8,033 bases of DNA from positions 39,723 to 47,755 of the forward strand of contig DLGM01000457.1 in the NCBI GenBank assembly GCA_002482705.1, read 5' to 3'. Shown here one piece after another: positions 1 through 6,060 of the stretch. Each line of letters begins with the position of its first letter. Position 1 is the stretch's first letter. Below the pieces are notes generated by a model, which saw only the letters and a program-made list of their open reading frames with translations, was not told where the DNA came from and searched no databases. The DNA is from Cyanobacteria bacterium UBA7694. GTDB taxonomy: Bacteria > Cyanobacteriota > Sericytochromatia > UBA7694. The position numbers were made by a program, and so were the translations under genes.

Positions 1-285
1 ACTGCCACTGCTGCCAAAGCCCCCGCTGGAAGCCTTGTGCATGATTTGCCCTTCGACGGTAATAATCGCCAAATCAGCGCGATCAGCCAATAGGGTACTG
101 GTCAGATCCCGATTGCCAGAAGCGGAACCCGAGGCAGGCGCTTTGCGGGCCAAACCAAAGCTCCAACTCCCCGCAGCCGTTAAAAAACAAAAAGCCAGCA
201 GCAGTCCTGCGATCATGGTTTCGCGCCGCCCGGAAGTGCCTGAGGTGGTCGGAGTTTCCGAAGGGGTGGGAATGAGTGGGTCCAT
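1..285 (-). CDS. sppA: Signal peptide peptidase SppA-like protein (peptidase S49), N-terminal part, cut by window edge
   Basis: Only the first 95 codons are visible, and the frame is open to base 1. The protein starts with a Pro/Thr/Ser-rich segment of about 20 residues, then RRE, then one hydrophobic segment (about residues 24-46, MIAGLLLAFCFLTAAGSWSF), then a Gly/Ser/Ala linker. From residue 71 comes DLAIITVEGQI, which resembles the first beta strand of S49 peptidases (typically an IAVIxVEGxI pattern), followed by a Gly/Ser-rich stretch. Known members are membrane-anchored serine proteases with a Ser/Lys dyad that degrade cleaved signal peptides. The catalytic residues lie outside the window, so activity cannot be judged. 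The start at 285 is preceded by TGAGGT with 6 bases of spacing. It lies 99 bp downstream of the PBP gene in the same orientation but has its own perfect -10 box. The call rests on a short match; another membrane protein with a similar N-terminus is possible. Confidence 0.68.
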   Translation of the reverse strand, partial: MDPLIPTPSETPTTSGTSGRRETMIAGLLLAFCFLTAAGSWSFGLARKAPASGSASGNRDLTSTLLADRADLAIITVEGQIMHKASSGGFGSSGS

Positions 286-291
286 ACAATT

Positions 292-297
292 ACCTCA
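292..297 (-). promoter_or_regulatory. Ribosome binding site of the sppA-like gene
   Basis: TGAGGT on the minus strand lies 6 bases before the ATG at 285. It supports this start, which is otherwise the first ATG of a frame only partly in the window. Confidence 0.6.
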
Positions 298-316
298 AAG
301 CAAACAGAGTAGGCCT

Positions 317-322
317 ATTATA
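317..322 (-). promoter_or_regulatory. Probable -10 box (TATAAT) of the sppA-like gene
   Basis: A perfect TATAAT reads from 322 to 317 on the minus strand, 31 bases before the start codon. Transcription would begin near 310, giving a 5' leader of about 25 bases that contains the ribosome binding site. No good TTGACA-like -35 box is seen at 16-18 bases spacing. The 8-bp palindrome GCACGTGC (337-344) lies next to the expected -35 position and could be a regulator site, but that is speculation. Confidence 0.5.
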
Positions 323-384
323 GCGGAGGTCATGGGGCACGTGCAGATTTTTGAGCATTCAGAAAACCTTACGAGCAACAACCG

Positions 385-2523
385 TTAAGGCGCAGATGCA
401 CCTGTACTTTCGCCACCACTCATACGTCCCATACGACCCCCACCCACGGCAGCGGATTCTGTTAAACGTCCAGACGGGGGGCGCACATACGTCGGGAAAG
501 CCTGTTGCATGCGGGTTGTTTTAGCCGCCTCGGCAGCAGCAGCTTGACGCTGTTTTTCTTCTTTTTTGGCTTTTTCTTTGGCAGGGTCATATTCTGCCCA
601 CACAATGGCTGTGCCTTTGCCATATTTCCGTGCTACCGGCATGCGCAACTGAGGCGGGAATTTATCCGCCGGACGCTTTTTGAGCGCTTCGACCATAAAG
701 TCTTGGAAGATCGGGGCGCAGAAGACCCCACCCGTGGCTCCGTACATGCGGGTCGGCGTATCGTTGCCCACCCACACAGCGGTGGCAAGTTGAGGCGTAT
801 AACCCACAAACCACGCATCCCGGTGGCTGCTGGTGGTTCCGGTTTTACCGGCAACATAGTGGCCGGGTACGCGTGCCGCTGTCCCAGTGCCGCCTGAAAC
901 CACCCCTTGCAGCGCATAGTTGAGGGCACGCACTGGCGCCTGTCCCACAACCCGCTTGCCCTGAGGTTTGGTGTTATCAAGCACCACATTGCCAAATTTA
1001 TCCACAATCTTAGCAATGGGAGTGGGCTCGACCCGGACTCCGTCATTGGCAAAAACGGCATAAGCAGCAGCCATTTCCAACGGTGTCACTTCAGAGGCAC
1101 CCAAAGCCGATGAGAGGTACGGCTGCACCGGACTGCTAATCCCCAAACGCTTCGACATTTCAACCACTTTATCAATCCCGACTTTGTCCATGACCTTGAC
1201 CGCCACCACGTTGACGGAGCGAATCAGGGCACTGTAAATGGTAGTCGGGCCACTGTAGCTGCGGCCATAGTTTTGCGGGCTCCAGGTCGAGCGCGGCCCC
1301 ATACGATAAACGGTCGGGCCATCCACTTCAACCGTGGAAGGGGTATAACCATTTTCAAAACCCGTCAGATAAATGATCGGTTTAAACGAGGAGCCGGTTT
1401 GACGCTGTGCTTGGTAGGCGCGGTTAAACTTACTTTTAGTAAAATCAACGCCCCCGACCATGGCCCGCACATAACCGGTTTTGGGCTCAATGGCAACCAA
1501 CGCACCCTGCTGAATATTGTAATTGGCCAATTTTGCCAAGCGTTCTTTAACGACCTTCTCAGCATGGATTTGGGCTTGGGTATCCATGGTGGTATACACT
1601 CGGAAACCACGGGTTTCAAGTTCAGTTTCAGTAAATTTTTGCTTGAGCACATGCATGACATAACTGGTGAAATAGGGGTATTGCATGCCCCGGCGAATGC
1701 CATTGAGCTTGATCGGCTCTTTTTTCGCGGCTTCTGCTTCTGCAACTGTGACATAACCATGCTCAGCCATTTTGTTAAGAACGAGAATTTGACGGGTTTT
1801 GGCAATGCTGTAATTGCGATAAGGAGAAAAGGCCTCAGGCCCCCGAATCAGGCCCGCCAAGAGAGCAGCTTCGTGAAGTTTAAGGTAACGCGCTGACTTC
1901 CCAAAAAAGGTTTCGGAGGCCGCTTCAATGCCATAGGCATTGTGCCCCCAATAAATGAGGTTCAGGTAAAGCTCAAGGATTTGGTCTTTCGAGAATTTCT
2001 GATCCACTTGCACCGACAAAACGGCTTCAGCAGCTTTCCGTGCCAGCGTGCGCTCCGGGGTGAAGAATAGGTTTTTAACCACCTGCTGGGTAATGGTACT
2101 CCCCCCCTGCACGGTGTCGTTGCTGTCAATATTGGCTTTAACCGCACGCAGGATACCAATAAGGTCAACCCCGGTATGTTCATGAAAACGGGCGTCCTCA
2201 ATCGCCAGAACAGCACCGCTGACATGTTTGGGAATGTCTTTGAGCAACAGGACTTTGCGGTTTTCTTCTCCGAAAATCTGCGTCAAAACCTTGCCATCAA
2301 GGGTAACGACTTCGGAGCGCTCATGGGCATTATAATATTGCAGCTTGCCCACATCGGGCAGCGTACTCAAGCGGAAATAGGCCCCAGTCGCCAAGCCACC
2401 GGCCACTGACAAAATCAGAAACACAACTAACGCCAGCCCTTTGAGAAAGACCTTAAACAGGAAAAGGGCGACATTGGTAGAAGGCGTCGGAACAGGCTGA
2501 TGAAGGGGGATTGAGCTATTCAT
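385..2523 (-). CDS. ponA: Class A penicillin-binding protein (PBP1A-type), bifunctional peptidoglycan glycosyltransferase/transpeptidase
   Basis: This 712-residue protein polymerises lipid II into glycan strands and cross-links their peptides on the outer face of the cytoplasmic membrane. A short Pro/Ser-rich cytoplasmic tail precedes one membrane anchor (about residues 18-50). The GT51 glycosyltransferase domain follows (about 70-250), with EDARFHEHTGVD at 109-120 (catalytic Glu109), GGSTITQQ at 140-147 and the ILELYLN region at 182-188. The transpeptidase domain (about 335-610) has all three active-site motifs: SSFK at 378-381 (nucleophile Ser378, Lys381), SVN at 436-438 and KTGT at 560-563. 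No residues are left for the extra domain found between the two halves in enterobacterial PBP1A. From about 645 the tail is Lys/Glu/Ala-rich and then Gly/Arg/Ser-rich; it looks disordered. The ATG at 2523 is the only start in frame upstream of Met251, although its Shine-Dalgarno match is poorly placed. All catalytic motifs are present, so it should be active. ponA versus mrcA naming is a matter of lineage. Confidence 0.96.
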   Translation of the reverse strand: MNSSIPLHQPVPTPSTNVALFLFKVFLKGLALVVFLILSVAGGLATGAYFRLSTLPDVGKLQYYNAHERSEVVTLDGKVLTQIFGEENRKVLLLKDIPKHVSGAVLAIEDARFHEHTGVDLIGILRAVKANIDSNDTVQGGSTITQQVVKNLFFTPERTLARKAAEAVLSVQVDQKFSKDQILELYLNLIYWGHNAYGIEAASETFFGKSARYLKLHEAALLAGLIRGPEAFSPYRNYSIAKTRQILVLNKMAEHGYVTVAEAEAAKKEPIKLNGIRRGMQYPYFTSYVMHVLKQKFTETELETRGFRVYTTMDTQAQIHAEKVVKERLAKLANYNIQQGALVAIEPKTGYVRAMVGGVDFTKSKFNRAYQAQRQTGSSFKPIIYLTGFENGYTPSTVEVDGPTVYRMGPRSTWSPQNYGRSYSGPTTIYSALIRSVNVVAVKVMDKVGIDKVVEMSKRLGISSPVQPYLSSALGASEVTPLEMAAAYAVFANDGVRVEPTPIAKIVDKFGNVVLDNTKPQGKRVVGQAPVRALNYALQGVVSGGTGTAARVPGHYVAGKTGTTSSHRDAWFVGYTPQLATAVWVGNDTPTRMYGATGGVFCAPIFQDFMVEALKKRPADKFPPQLRMPVARKYGKGTAIVWAEYDPAKEKAKKEEKQRQAAAAEAAKTTRMQQAFPTYVRPPSGRLTESAAVGGGRMGRMSGGESTGASAP

Positions 2524-2555
2524 AAGGGAGTTAAAACCAGGTTACCTCTAGCTTT

Positions 2556-2561
2556 ATTATA
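2556..2561 (-). promoter_or_regulatory. Probable -10 box (TATAAT) of the PBP gene
   Basis: A perfect TATAAT reads from 2561 to 2556 on the minus strand, 32 bases before the PBP start codon. No convincing -35 element is seen at the standard distance. The implied transcript has a leader of only about 25 bases. The only SD-like element (AGAGGT, 2549 to 2544) would then sit at the very 5' end, 20 bases from the ATG. Confidence 0.5.
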
Positions 2562-2637
2562 ACTAGATCCACATGTTTTGGCGGTCATTCCGGTCACAAA
2601 ACACCCTAGAATAGCCACAACACCTTACGCACCCTCT

Positions 2638-2672
2638 GGGGCTCAAACGCACCTAAATAGCATCAAAGCCCC
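2638..2672 (-). terminator. Strong hairpin between the lipoprotein and PBP genes, possible terminator without U-tract
   Basis: On the minus strand GGGGCTTTGATGC (2672-2660) and GCGTTTGAGCCCC (2650-2638) form a 13-position stem around a 9-base loop. There is one mismatch, and three pairs are G-U in RNA. It starts about 10 bases after the lipoprotein stop codon, where an intrinsic terminator would be expected. No run of T follows (next bases AGAGGGTGCG), so it may instead be an mRNA 3'-end stabiliser or a Rho-dependent site. On the plus strand no T-run follows either. Confidence 0.4.
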
Positions 2673-2681
2673 CCCTAAAAA

Positions 2682-3128
2682 CTAGGACGGCTGGGTAATA
2701 TCTTTACGCTCCAAACGGGTCTTTTCGCCAATTGCCGCCCAGGCCGGGGATGATTCTGTAGTGGTGAGTTCAATCGTATTGCCCCCATCCCGAATTGAAT
2801 AAAGGGCTTTGACCGTCACTGGCAGAGGAGCACTGTACTTCAGGGTCGCCTTGCCATCTTCTCCATAATGGAGGGTCCCAGCGACAGGCACATCAACTGG
2901 GATACCAAAAAAGCTGGTGGGAAATTTGCCGTTAAATTTAAAGTCACGGGTTGCCGTCTTCACTGTCGCAATGCTGCTCTTGTCACCTTTGCTCGACACC
3001 ACATCCCAATTTTCTACGGTATCCACCGGCAGATCCAAACTGGACTGTGAAATGCCCGGAATCAATAACCCACCCCCAGGACCACAGGCACTGAGAACCA
3101 AACAGAGGCCAAGTATCATGCGTTTCAT
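2682..3128 (-). CDS. Small lipoprotein of unknown function
   Basis: The 148-residue product begins MKRMILGLCLVLSAC, a short lipoprotein signal with lipobox LSAC and acylation site Cys15. A GPGGG linker follows, as is usual for lipoproteins. The mature part (about 130 residues) alternates short polar and hydrophobic runs, suggesting a small beta-rich domain, and I do not recognise the family. Features seen are a TATRDFKFNGKFPTSFFG segment (about 58-75), IPVDVPVAGTLHYG (about 76-89) and a charged C-terminus. There is no Cys after Cys15. A strong ribosome site (AGGAGGT, 4 bases spacing) supports the ATG at 3128. The residue after Cys is Gly, not Asp, so by the enterobacterial +2 rule it would not be held in the inner membrane; that rule may not apply here. 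It diverges from the ABC operon, which may hint at shared envelope regulation, but no function can be assigned. Confidence 0.85.
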   Translation of the reverse strand: MKRMILGLCLVLSACGPGGGLLIPGISQSSLDLPVDTVENWDVVSSKGDKSSIATVKTATRDFKFNGKFPTSFFGIPVDVPVAGTLHYGEDGKATLKYSAPLPVTVKALYSIRDGGNTIELTTTESSPAWAAIGEKTRLERKDITQPS

Positions 3129-3132
3129 AAGA

Positions 3133-3139
3133 ACCTCCT
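3133..3139 (-). promoter_or_regulatory. Ribosome binding site of the lipoprotein gene
   Basis: AGGAGGT, a full Shine-Dalgarno match and the best in the window, lies 4 bases before the ATG at 3128. It suggests efficient translation of the lipoprotein. Confidence 0.75.
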
Positions 3140-3155
3140 AGACAATTGCTCTAAC

Positions 3156-3184
3156 TTTACACATCTTAACATTTAATATGACAA
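3156..3184 (-). promoter_or_regulatory. Candidate sigma-70-type promoter of the lipoprotein gene
   Basis: On the minus strand TTGTCA (3184-3179, 5 of 6 to TTGACA) is followed after exactly 17 bases by TGTAAA (3161-3156, 4 of 6 to TATAAT). Transcription would start near 3150, giving a leader of about 22 bases with the strong ribosome site inside. The -10 match is modest, so this is a candidate only. Confidence 0.4.
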
Positions 3185-3265
3185 ATTGGCCAACTCACCC
3201 CAACAACACATCGGGATTAAAGCAGTACGATCATTGCTCCATCACCCAGTTTAAGGGTTCGTAAA

Positions 3266-3284
3266 TCAGCCCGATCAAGGCTGA
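3266..3284. repeat. Small inverted repeat in the divergent intergenic region
   Basis: TCAGCC (3266-3271) and GGCTGA (3279-3284) form a perfect 6-bp inverted repeat around CGATCAA. It sits about 45 bases upstream of the candidate ABC operon -10 box, a place where an activator or repressor could bind. At this length it may be chance. Confidence 0.25.
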
Positions 3285-3326
3285 ATAGCAGGGGCATAGA
3301 GATGAGCCAAGCACCGCTCAGAGATG

Positions 3327-3335
3327 TGCTATATT
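3327..3335 (+). promoter_or_regulatory. Candidate extended -10 promoter of the ABC operon
   Basis: TGC followed by TATATT gives an extended -10 element (TGn plus 5 of 6 to TATAAT), 45 bases before the ABC ATPase start. No -35 match is visible at 17 bases, which is common for extended -10 promoters. A second AT-rich stretch, GATATAAAC, follows at about 3339. Confidence 0.4.
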
Positions 3336-3380
3336 GGGATATAAACTCCCCTATCAAAGAGCCCGGTAGCAGATCACACT

Positions 3381-4337
3381 ATGAACTCATCGAGCACCGT
3401 TATTGAAGTTGAGGCCCTTACCAAACACTATTACAGTGGCTTCTGGCGTAAAAAAGTCCAGGTACTGCGCGGCATCGACTTGACGATTCAGCAAGGCGAG
3501 ACCTTTGGTCTCTTAGGGCCCAATGGCGCGGGTAAAACCACGCTGATCAAAAGTATTGTCGGTCTGATACGCCCCTCCGGTGGCAGTGTTTCCCTGTTTG
3601 GCAAAGATCCACAAACGACGCGCATTCGTGCCAACATTGGTTTTCTGCCCGAAACACCTTCCGTTTATGCCTATCTCACAGGTTACGAGTTTTTACAGTT
3701 GTGCGGCCAATTCTTCTCCCTGCCCTCAAGCACGCTGAGGCAGCGGATCCCCGAACTACTCGACCGGGTCAAGCTCAGTGATACCGCCGCAAAAAAACAA
3801 ATTCGCACCTATTCCAAAGGCATGATGCAGCGTCTGGGTTTTGCCCAAGCTCTGATCAATAACCCCCAGTTGCTGCTGCTCGACGAACCCATGTCAGGTC
3901 TTGATCCCCTCGGGCGTTATGATGTCAAAGAACTGGTACTAGAGCTGAAACAAGAAGGCAAAACCATCTTGTTTAATTCGCATATTCTCTCTGATATCGA
4001 GGCCATTTGTGACCGGGTTGGCCTTTTGGTCGATGGGCGGATTGTCCTCGAAAGCCCCATTGAGCAACTGCTACACCCACTGGATAATCTGTACCATATT
4101 GTCGTGCGCAAACTCGACTCGGTCGGGCAAAACAATATCAAACGCCTGTCATTGCGCTGTGTAGAGCAGCACAAAGGGCAAATTGAAGCCACTTTTAACA
4201 GCCTCGATACGGCCCTCAAAGGCATTGCTGTGGCCCGCCAATCGGGGGGGGTACTGCTCGAACTCAAAACCCACCGCCGGGGTCTCGAAGAAATCTTTGT
4301 AGAACAGGTCAATAAAGCACGGGAGGAAAACGCATGA
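3381..4337 (+). CDS. ABC transporter ATP-binding protein (ABC-2 export type)
   Basis: The 318-residue ATPase powers the permease encoded directly downstream. The nucleotide-binding domain spans about residues 7-225. It has Walker A GPNGAGKTT (46-54, Lys52), signature SKGMMQ (145-150, a common variant of LSGGQ in this branch), Walker B LLLLDEP (164-170, Asp168, catalytic Glu169), D-loop SGLD (172-175) and switch His201. The Q-loop position reads FLPE (88-91), with Glu where many ABC proteins have Gln; this is frequent in NatA/CcmA-like exporters. About 90 C-terminal residues form an accessory domain like that of other ABC-2 ATPases. All catalytic motifs are intact. The ATG at 3381 has no clear Shine-Dalgarno sequence, but no other start codon lies nearby in frame and the ABC domain begins only six residues later. 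The substrate cannot be deduced from the ATPase. Confidence 0.93.
   Translation: MNSSSTVIEVEALTKHYYSGFWRKKVQVLRGIDLTIQQGETFGLLGPNGAGKTTLIKSIVGLIRPSGGSVSLFGKDPQTTRIRANIGFLPETPSVYAYLTGYEFLQLCGQFFSLPSSTLRQRIPELLDRVKLSDTAAKKQIRTYSKGMMQRLGFAQALINNPQLLLLDEPMSGLDPLGRYDVKELVLELKQEGKTILFNSHILSDIEAICDRVGLLVDGRIVLESPIEQLLHPLDNLYHIVVRKLDSVGQNNIKRLSLRCVEQHKGQIEATFNSLDTALKGIAVARQSGGVLLELKTHRRGLEEIFVEQVNKAREENA
4321..4326 (+). promoter_or_regulatory. Ribosome binding site of the ABC permease gene, inside the ATPase gene
   Basis: GGGAGG lies 7 bases before the permease ATG at 4334, within the last codons of the ATPase gene. Together with the ATGA overlap it points to coupled but independently primed translation of the permease. 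Confidence 0.6.
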
Positions 4338-5104
4338 AAGCCATTCCCTTAGCGTTTAATACTCTCAAAGAGGCCATTCGCGACAAAATTCTGTATGTCA
4401 TTTTGGTCTTTGCCCTGCTGATGTTAATGTCAAGCATTCTGCTGAGTACCCTCAGCCTGAGCAGCCAAGACAAAATTGTCATGGATTTGGGCCTGTCAGC
4501 AATCAGCATTTTTGGCGTCATTATTACCGTCTTTTTGGGCACCAACCTGCTGCACAAAGAAATCGACAAAAAGACGGTATTCCTGTTACTGCCCAAACCG
4601 ATCAGCCGCAGCGACTTTATCCTCGGCAAATACATCGGCATGTGCCTGACCCAACTGATTATCACATTGGCCATGGGCTTGGCCTTTTATGGGGTCTTGG
4701 CCTTTGTCGCCCCCACCGAAGTCAGTGGATTATTTGGCGGCACAGCCCAGGCTCTGATACTGATCTACCTAGAGCTAATGGTCCTCAACGCGGTTGCGGT
4801 CTTTTTCTCAACCTTTGCCACCCCGATTATGAGTGCGGTGTTTACAATTGCCACTTATGTGATTGGCCATCTCAGCAATGACGTGATCAGCTTTGGGAAA
4901 TTGTCCGGAAACCCCGCTTTGGCGAAACTGACGGAAGGTCTGTTCTATGTCTTGCCAGACCTGGAACGTATGAACCTGAAAAACCAAATCATGGCCACCG
5001 GAGCCTCCTCAGAAGTGATGCTGGGCAGTATCGGTTATGGCCTACTCTACGCCGCCAGCCTACTGGTCTTATCGATCCTGATTTTTGACGGACGCGAATT
5101 CTAA
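4334..5104 (+). CDS. ABC-2-type transporter permease
   Basis: The 256-residue integral membrane protein has about six predicted membrane segments: roughly residues 19-40, 51-72, 100-125, 138-160, 162-180 and 230-252. After the second comes a cytoplasmic stretch, EIDKKTVFLLLPKPISR (76-92) with FILGK following. This is typical of ABC-2 permeases (E-K-x-x-GT/V-x-LLL-x-KPISR-x-x-F-GK) and contacts the ATPase. Between the fifth and sixth segments lies a longer loop (about 181-228) containing LPDLERMNLKNQI, a pattern I associate with NosY/GldF-like permeases, though the substrate is not known. The gene overlaps the ATPase by 4 bases (ATGA) and the next gene by one base (TAATG), so the three are surely one operon. 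A full exporter would need two permease copies, probably a homodimer because no second permease gene is visible. Confidence 0.9.
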   Translation: MKAIPLAFNTLKEAIRDKILYVILVFALLMLMSSILLSTLSLSSQDKIVMDLGLSAISIFGVIITVFLGTNLLHKEIDKKTVFLLLPKPISRSDFILGKYIGMCLTQLIITLAMGLAFYGVLAFVAPTEVSGLFGGTAQALILIYLELMVLNAVAVFFSTFATPIMSAVFTIATYVIGHLSNDVISFGKLSGNPALAKLTEGLFYVLPDLERMNLKNQIMATGASSEVMLGSIGYGLLYAASLLVLSILIFDGREF

Positions 5105-6057
5105 TGTGGGGTAAGGTCGTTTTAACGGCACTGCTGTGCCTGTTTACGATTGGCACCCACGCCATGCACCGGGAAACCATCACGGCCATCCCAAAGGTGC
5201 GCCCAGATCAGGGCGATGGCGCTCTCTTATTGCCCCCCACCATGACCCAGATTATGGCCTTGGGGCACGATAGCCTGATGGCCGACTTTTTCTGGTTGTA
5301 CACCATTCAGTATTATGGCGACCAGATGCTCAAAGAGCGCGACCCAGTCCACCTTTACCACTATTTTGACACCCTCACCACCCTCGATCCCGACTTTGAA
5401 TACGCCTATATCTTTGCCAGCTTTGTACTGTCAGGCACCCCCGAAGGCCGTGCCCAAAGCATTCAGCTCCTCAACAGGGGTATTCGTCTCAACCCCCAAG
5501 CCTGGATTTTGCCGTATCAGCTGGGTTTTGTCTATTATATTTTTGAAAAGAACAACCTCGCGGCTGCTGAACAGTTTGCCAAAGCCAGCAAACTGCCCAA
5601 TGCGGCCTCTAATGCAGCCCGCTTGGCGGCCAAGCTCTACGAGCGCGAAGGCGTTGATGATTGTGCCATCACCAAAGACCTATGGGCCGAAGCCGCCAAG
5701 AGCGCCAGCGACAAAGACACTGCCGTCCGCGCCCAAAAGTATTACATCGAAACCACGATTCGCTGCGATCTGTTAGACCTCAATCGTGCCGTTAAAACCT
5801 ATATCAGCCAGCAACAGACGGCCCGCAAACAGGCGGCTGCCAAGGTCAAGCCAGCTCCAGGGGCATCACCGCCCCCTGTGGCCGTCGTGCGCCCCCCCGC
5901 AAATCCGCAAACCTTGGTCAATGCAGGGGTAATCTCCGGAATTCCCGCTGATCCCTTGCGTCGCGCCTATCGTTATGATGCCCGCAGTGGCCAGTTCAAG
6001 GCCGAAACCCTGCCCTGGCAGCCCTACGAGTTAAAGCCCGAACAGTTCGCGCGTTAA
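5104..6057 (+). CDS. Exported tetratricopeptide-like protein coupled to the ABC transporter
   Basis: The 317-residue product has an N-terminal hydrophobic segment (residues 4-18, then THA at 18-20), which could be a cleaved signal peptide or a membrane anchor. The body is alpha-helical. DSLMADFFWLYTIQYYGD (56-73) and HYFDTLTTLDPDFEYAYIF (86-104) are followed by TPR-like helices at about 111-165 with a LNPQAWILPYQLGFVYY segment. From 240 to 270 lies a Lys/Ala/Pro-rich linker. The final 45 residues include AGVISGIPADPLRRAYRYD and a Trp/Pro-rich end, similar to a short C-terminal motif seen in TPR proteins next to ABC-2 permeases in other bacteria (from memory, not checked). The start overlaps the permease stop (TAATG) and has only a weak ribosome site, so translation is probably coupled. 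It may be a periplasmic partner of the transporter; no enzymatic motif is visible. Cys12 lies inside the hydrophobic segment and does not form a clear lipobox. Confidence 0.85.
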   Translation: MWGKVVLTALLCLFTIGTHAMHRETITAIPKVRPDQGDGALLLPPTMTQIMALGHDSLMADFFWLYTIQYYGDQMLKERDPVHLYHYFDTLTTLDPDFEYAYIFASFVLSGTPEGRAQSIQLLNRGIRLNPQAWILPYQLGFVYYIFEKNNLAAAEQFAKASKLPNAASNAARLAAKLYEREGVDDCAITKDLWAEAAKSASDKDTAVRAQKYYIETTIRCDLLDLNRAVKTYISQQQTARKQAAAKVKPAPGASPPPVAVVRPPANPQTLVNAGVISGIPADPLRRAYRYDARSGQFKAETLPWQPYELKPEQFAR

Positions 6058-6060
6058 CGC
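6051..6060. other. Palindrome carrying the stop codons of two convergent genes
   Basis: GCGTTAACGC is a perfect 10-bp palindrome. Its central TTAA (6054-6057) supplies TAA to the TPR-like gene on the plus strand (6055-6057) and TAA to mutM on the minus strand (6056-6054). The two coding regions therefore overlap by 4 bases tail to tail. Confidence 0.9.

Noticed and set aside
83..289. Minus-strand frame of 68 codons at the left end
   Set aside because: It is shifted relative to the sppA-like frame, lacks a sensible membrane or domain pattern, and ends early. The frame starting at 285 is open to the window edge and has the better ribosome spacing.
35..388. Open frame of 117 codons on the plus strand
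   Set aside because: It runs antisense to the sppA-like coding frame and its promoter. The minus-strand frame has a ribosome site, membrane segment and S49-like strand, while this one has none.
1273..1896. Open frame of 207 codons on the plus strand
   Set aside because: It lies wholly antisense to the PBP transpeptidase and glycosyltransferase region, whose motifs are unmistakable. Its translation shows no domain pattern.
2578..2640. Small gene or RNA between the PBP promoter and the hairpin
   Set aside because: No ORF with a ribosome site and no second stem-loop was seen; the stretch is too short to support a call.
3917..4312. Minus-strand open frame of 131 codons
   Set aside because: It is a shadow of the ABC ATPase gene, covering Walker B to the C-terminus in antisense, with a Ser/Arg-rich translation typical of such shadows.
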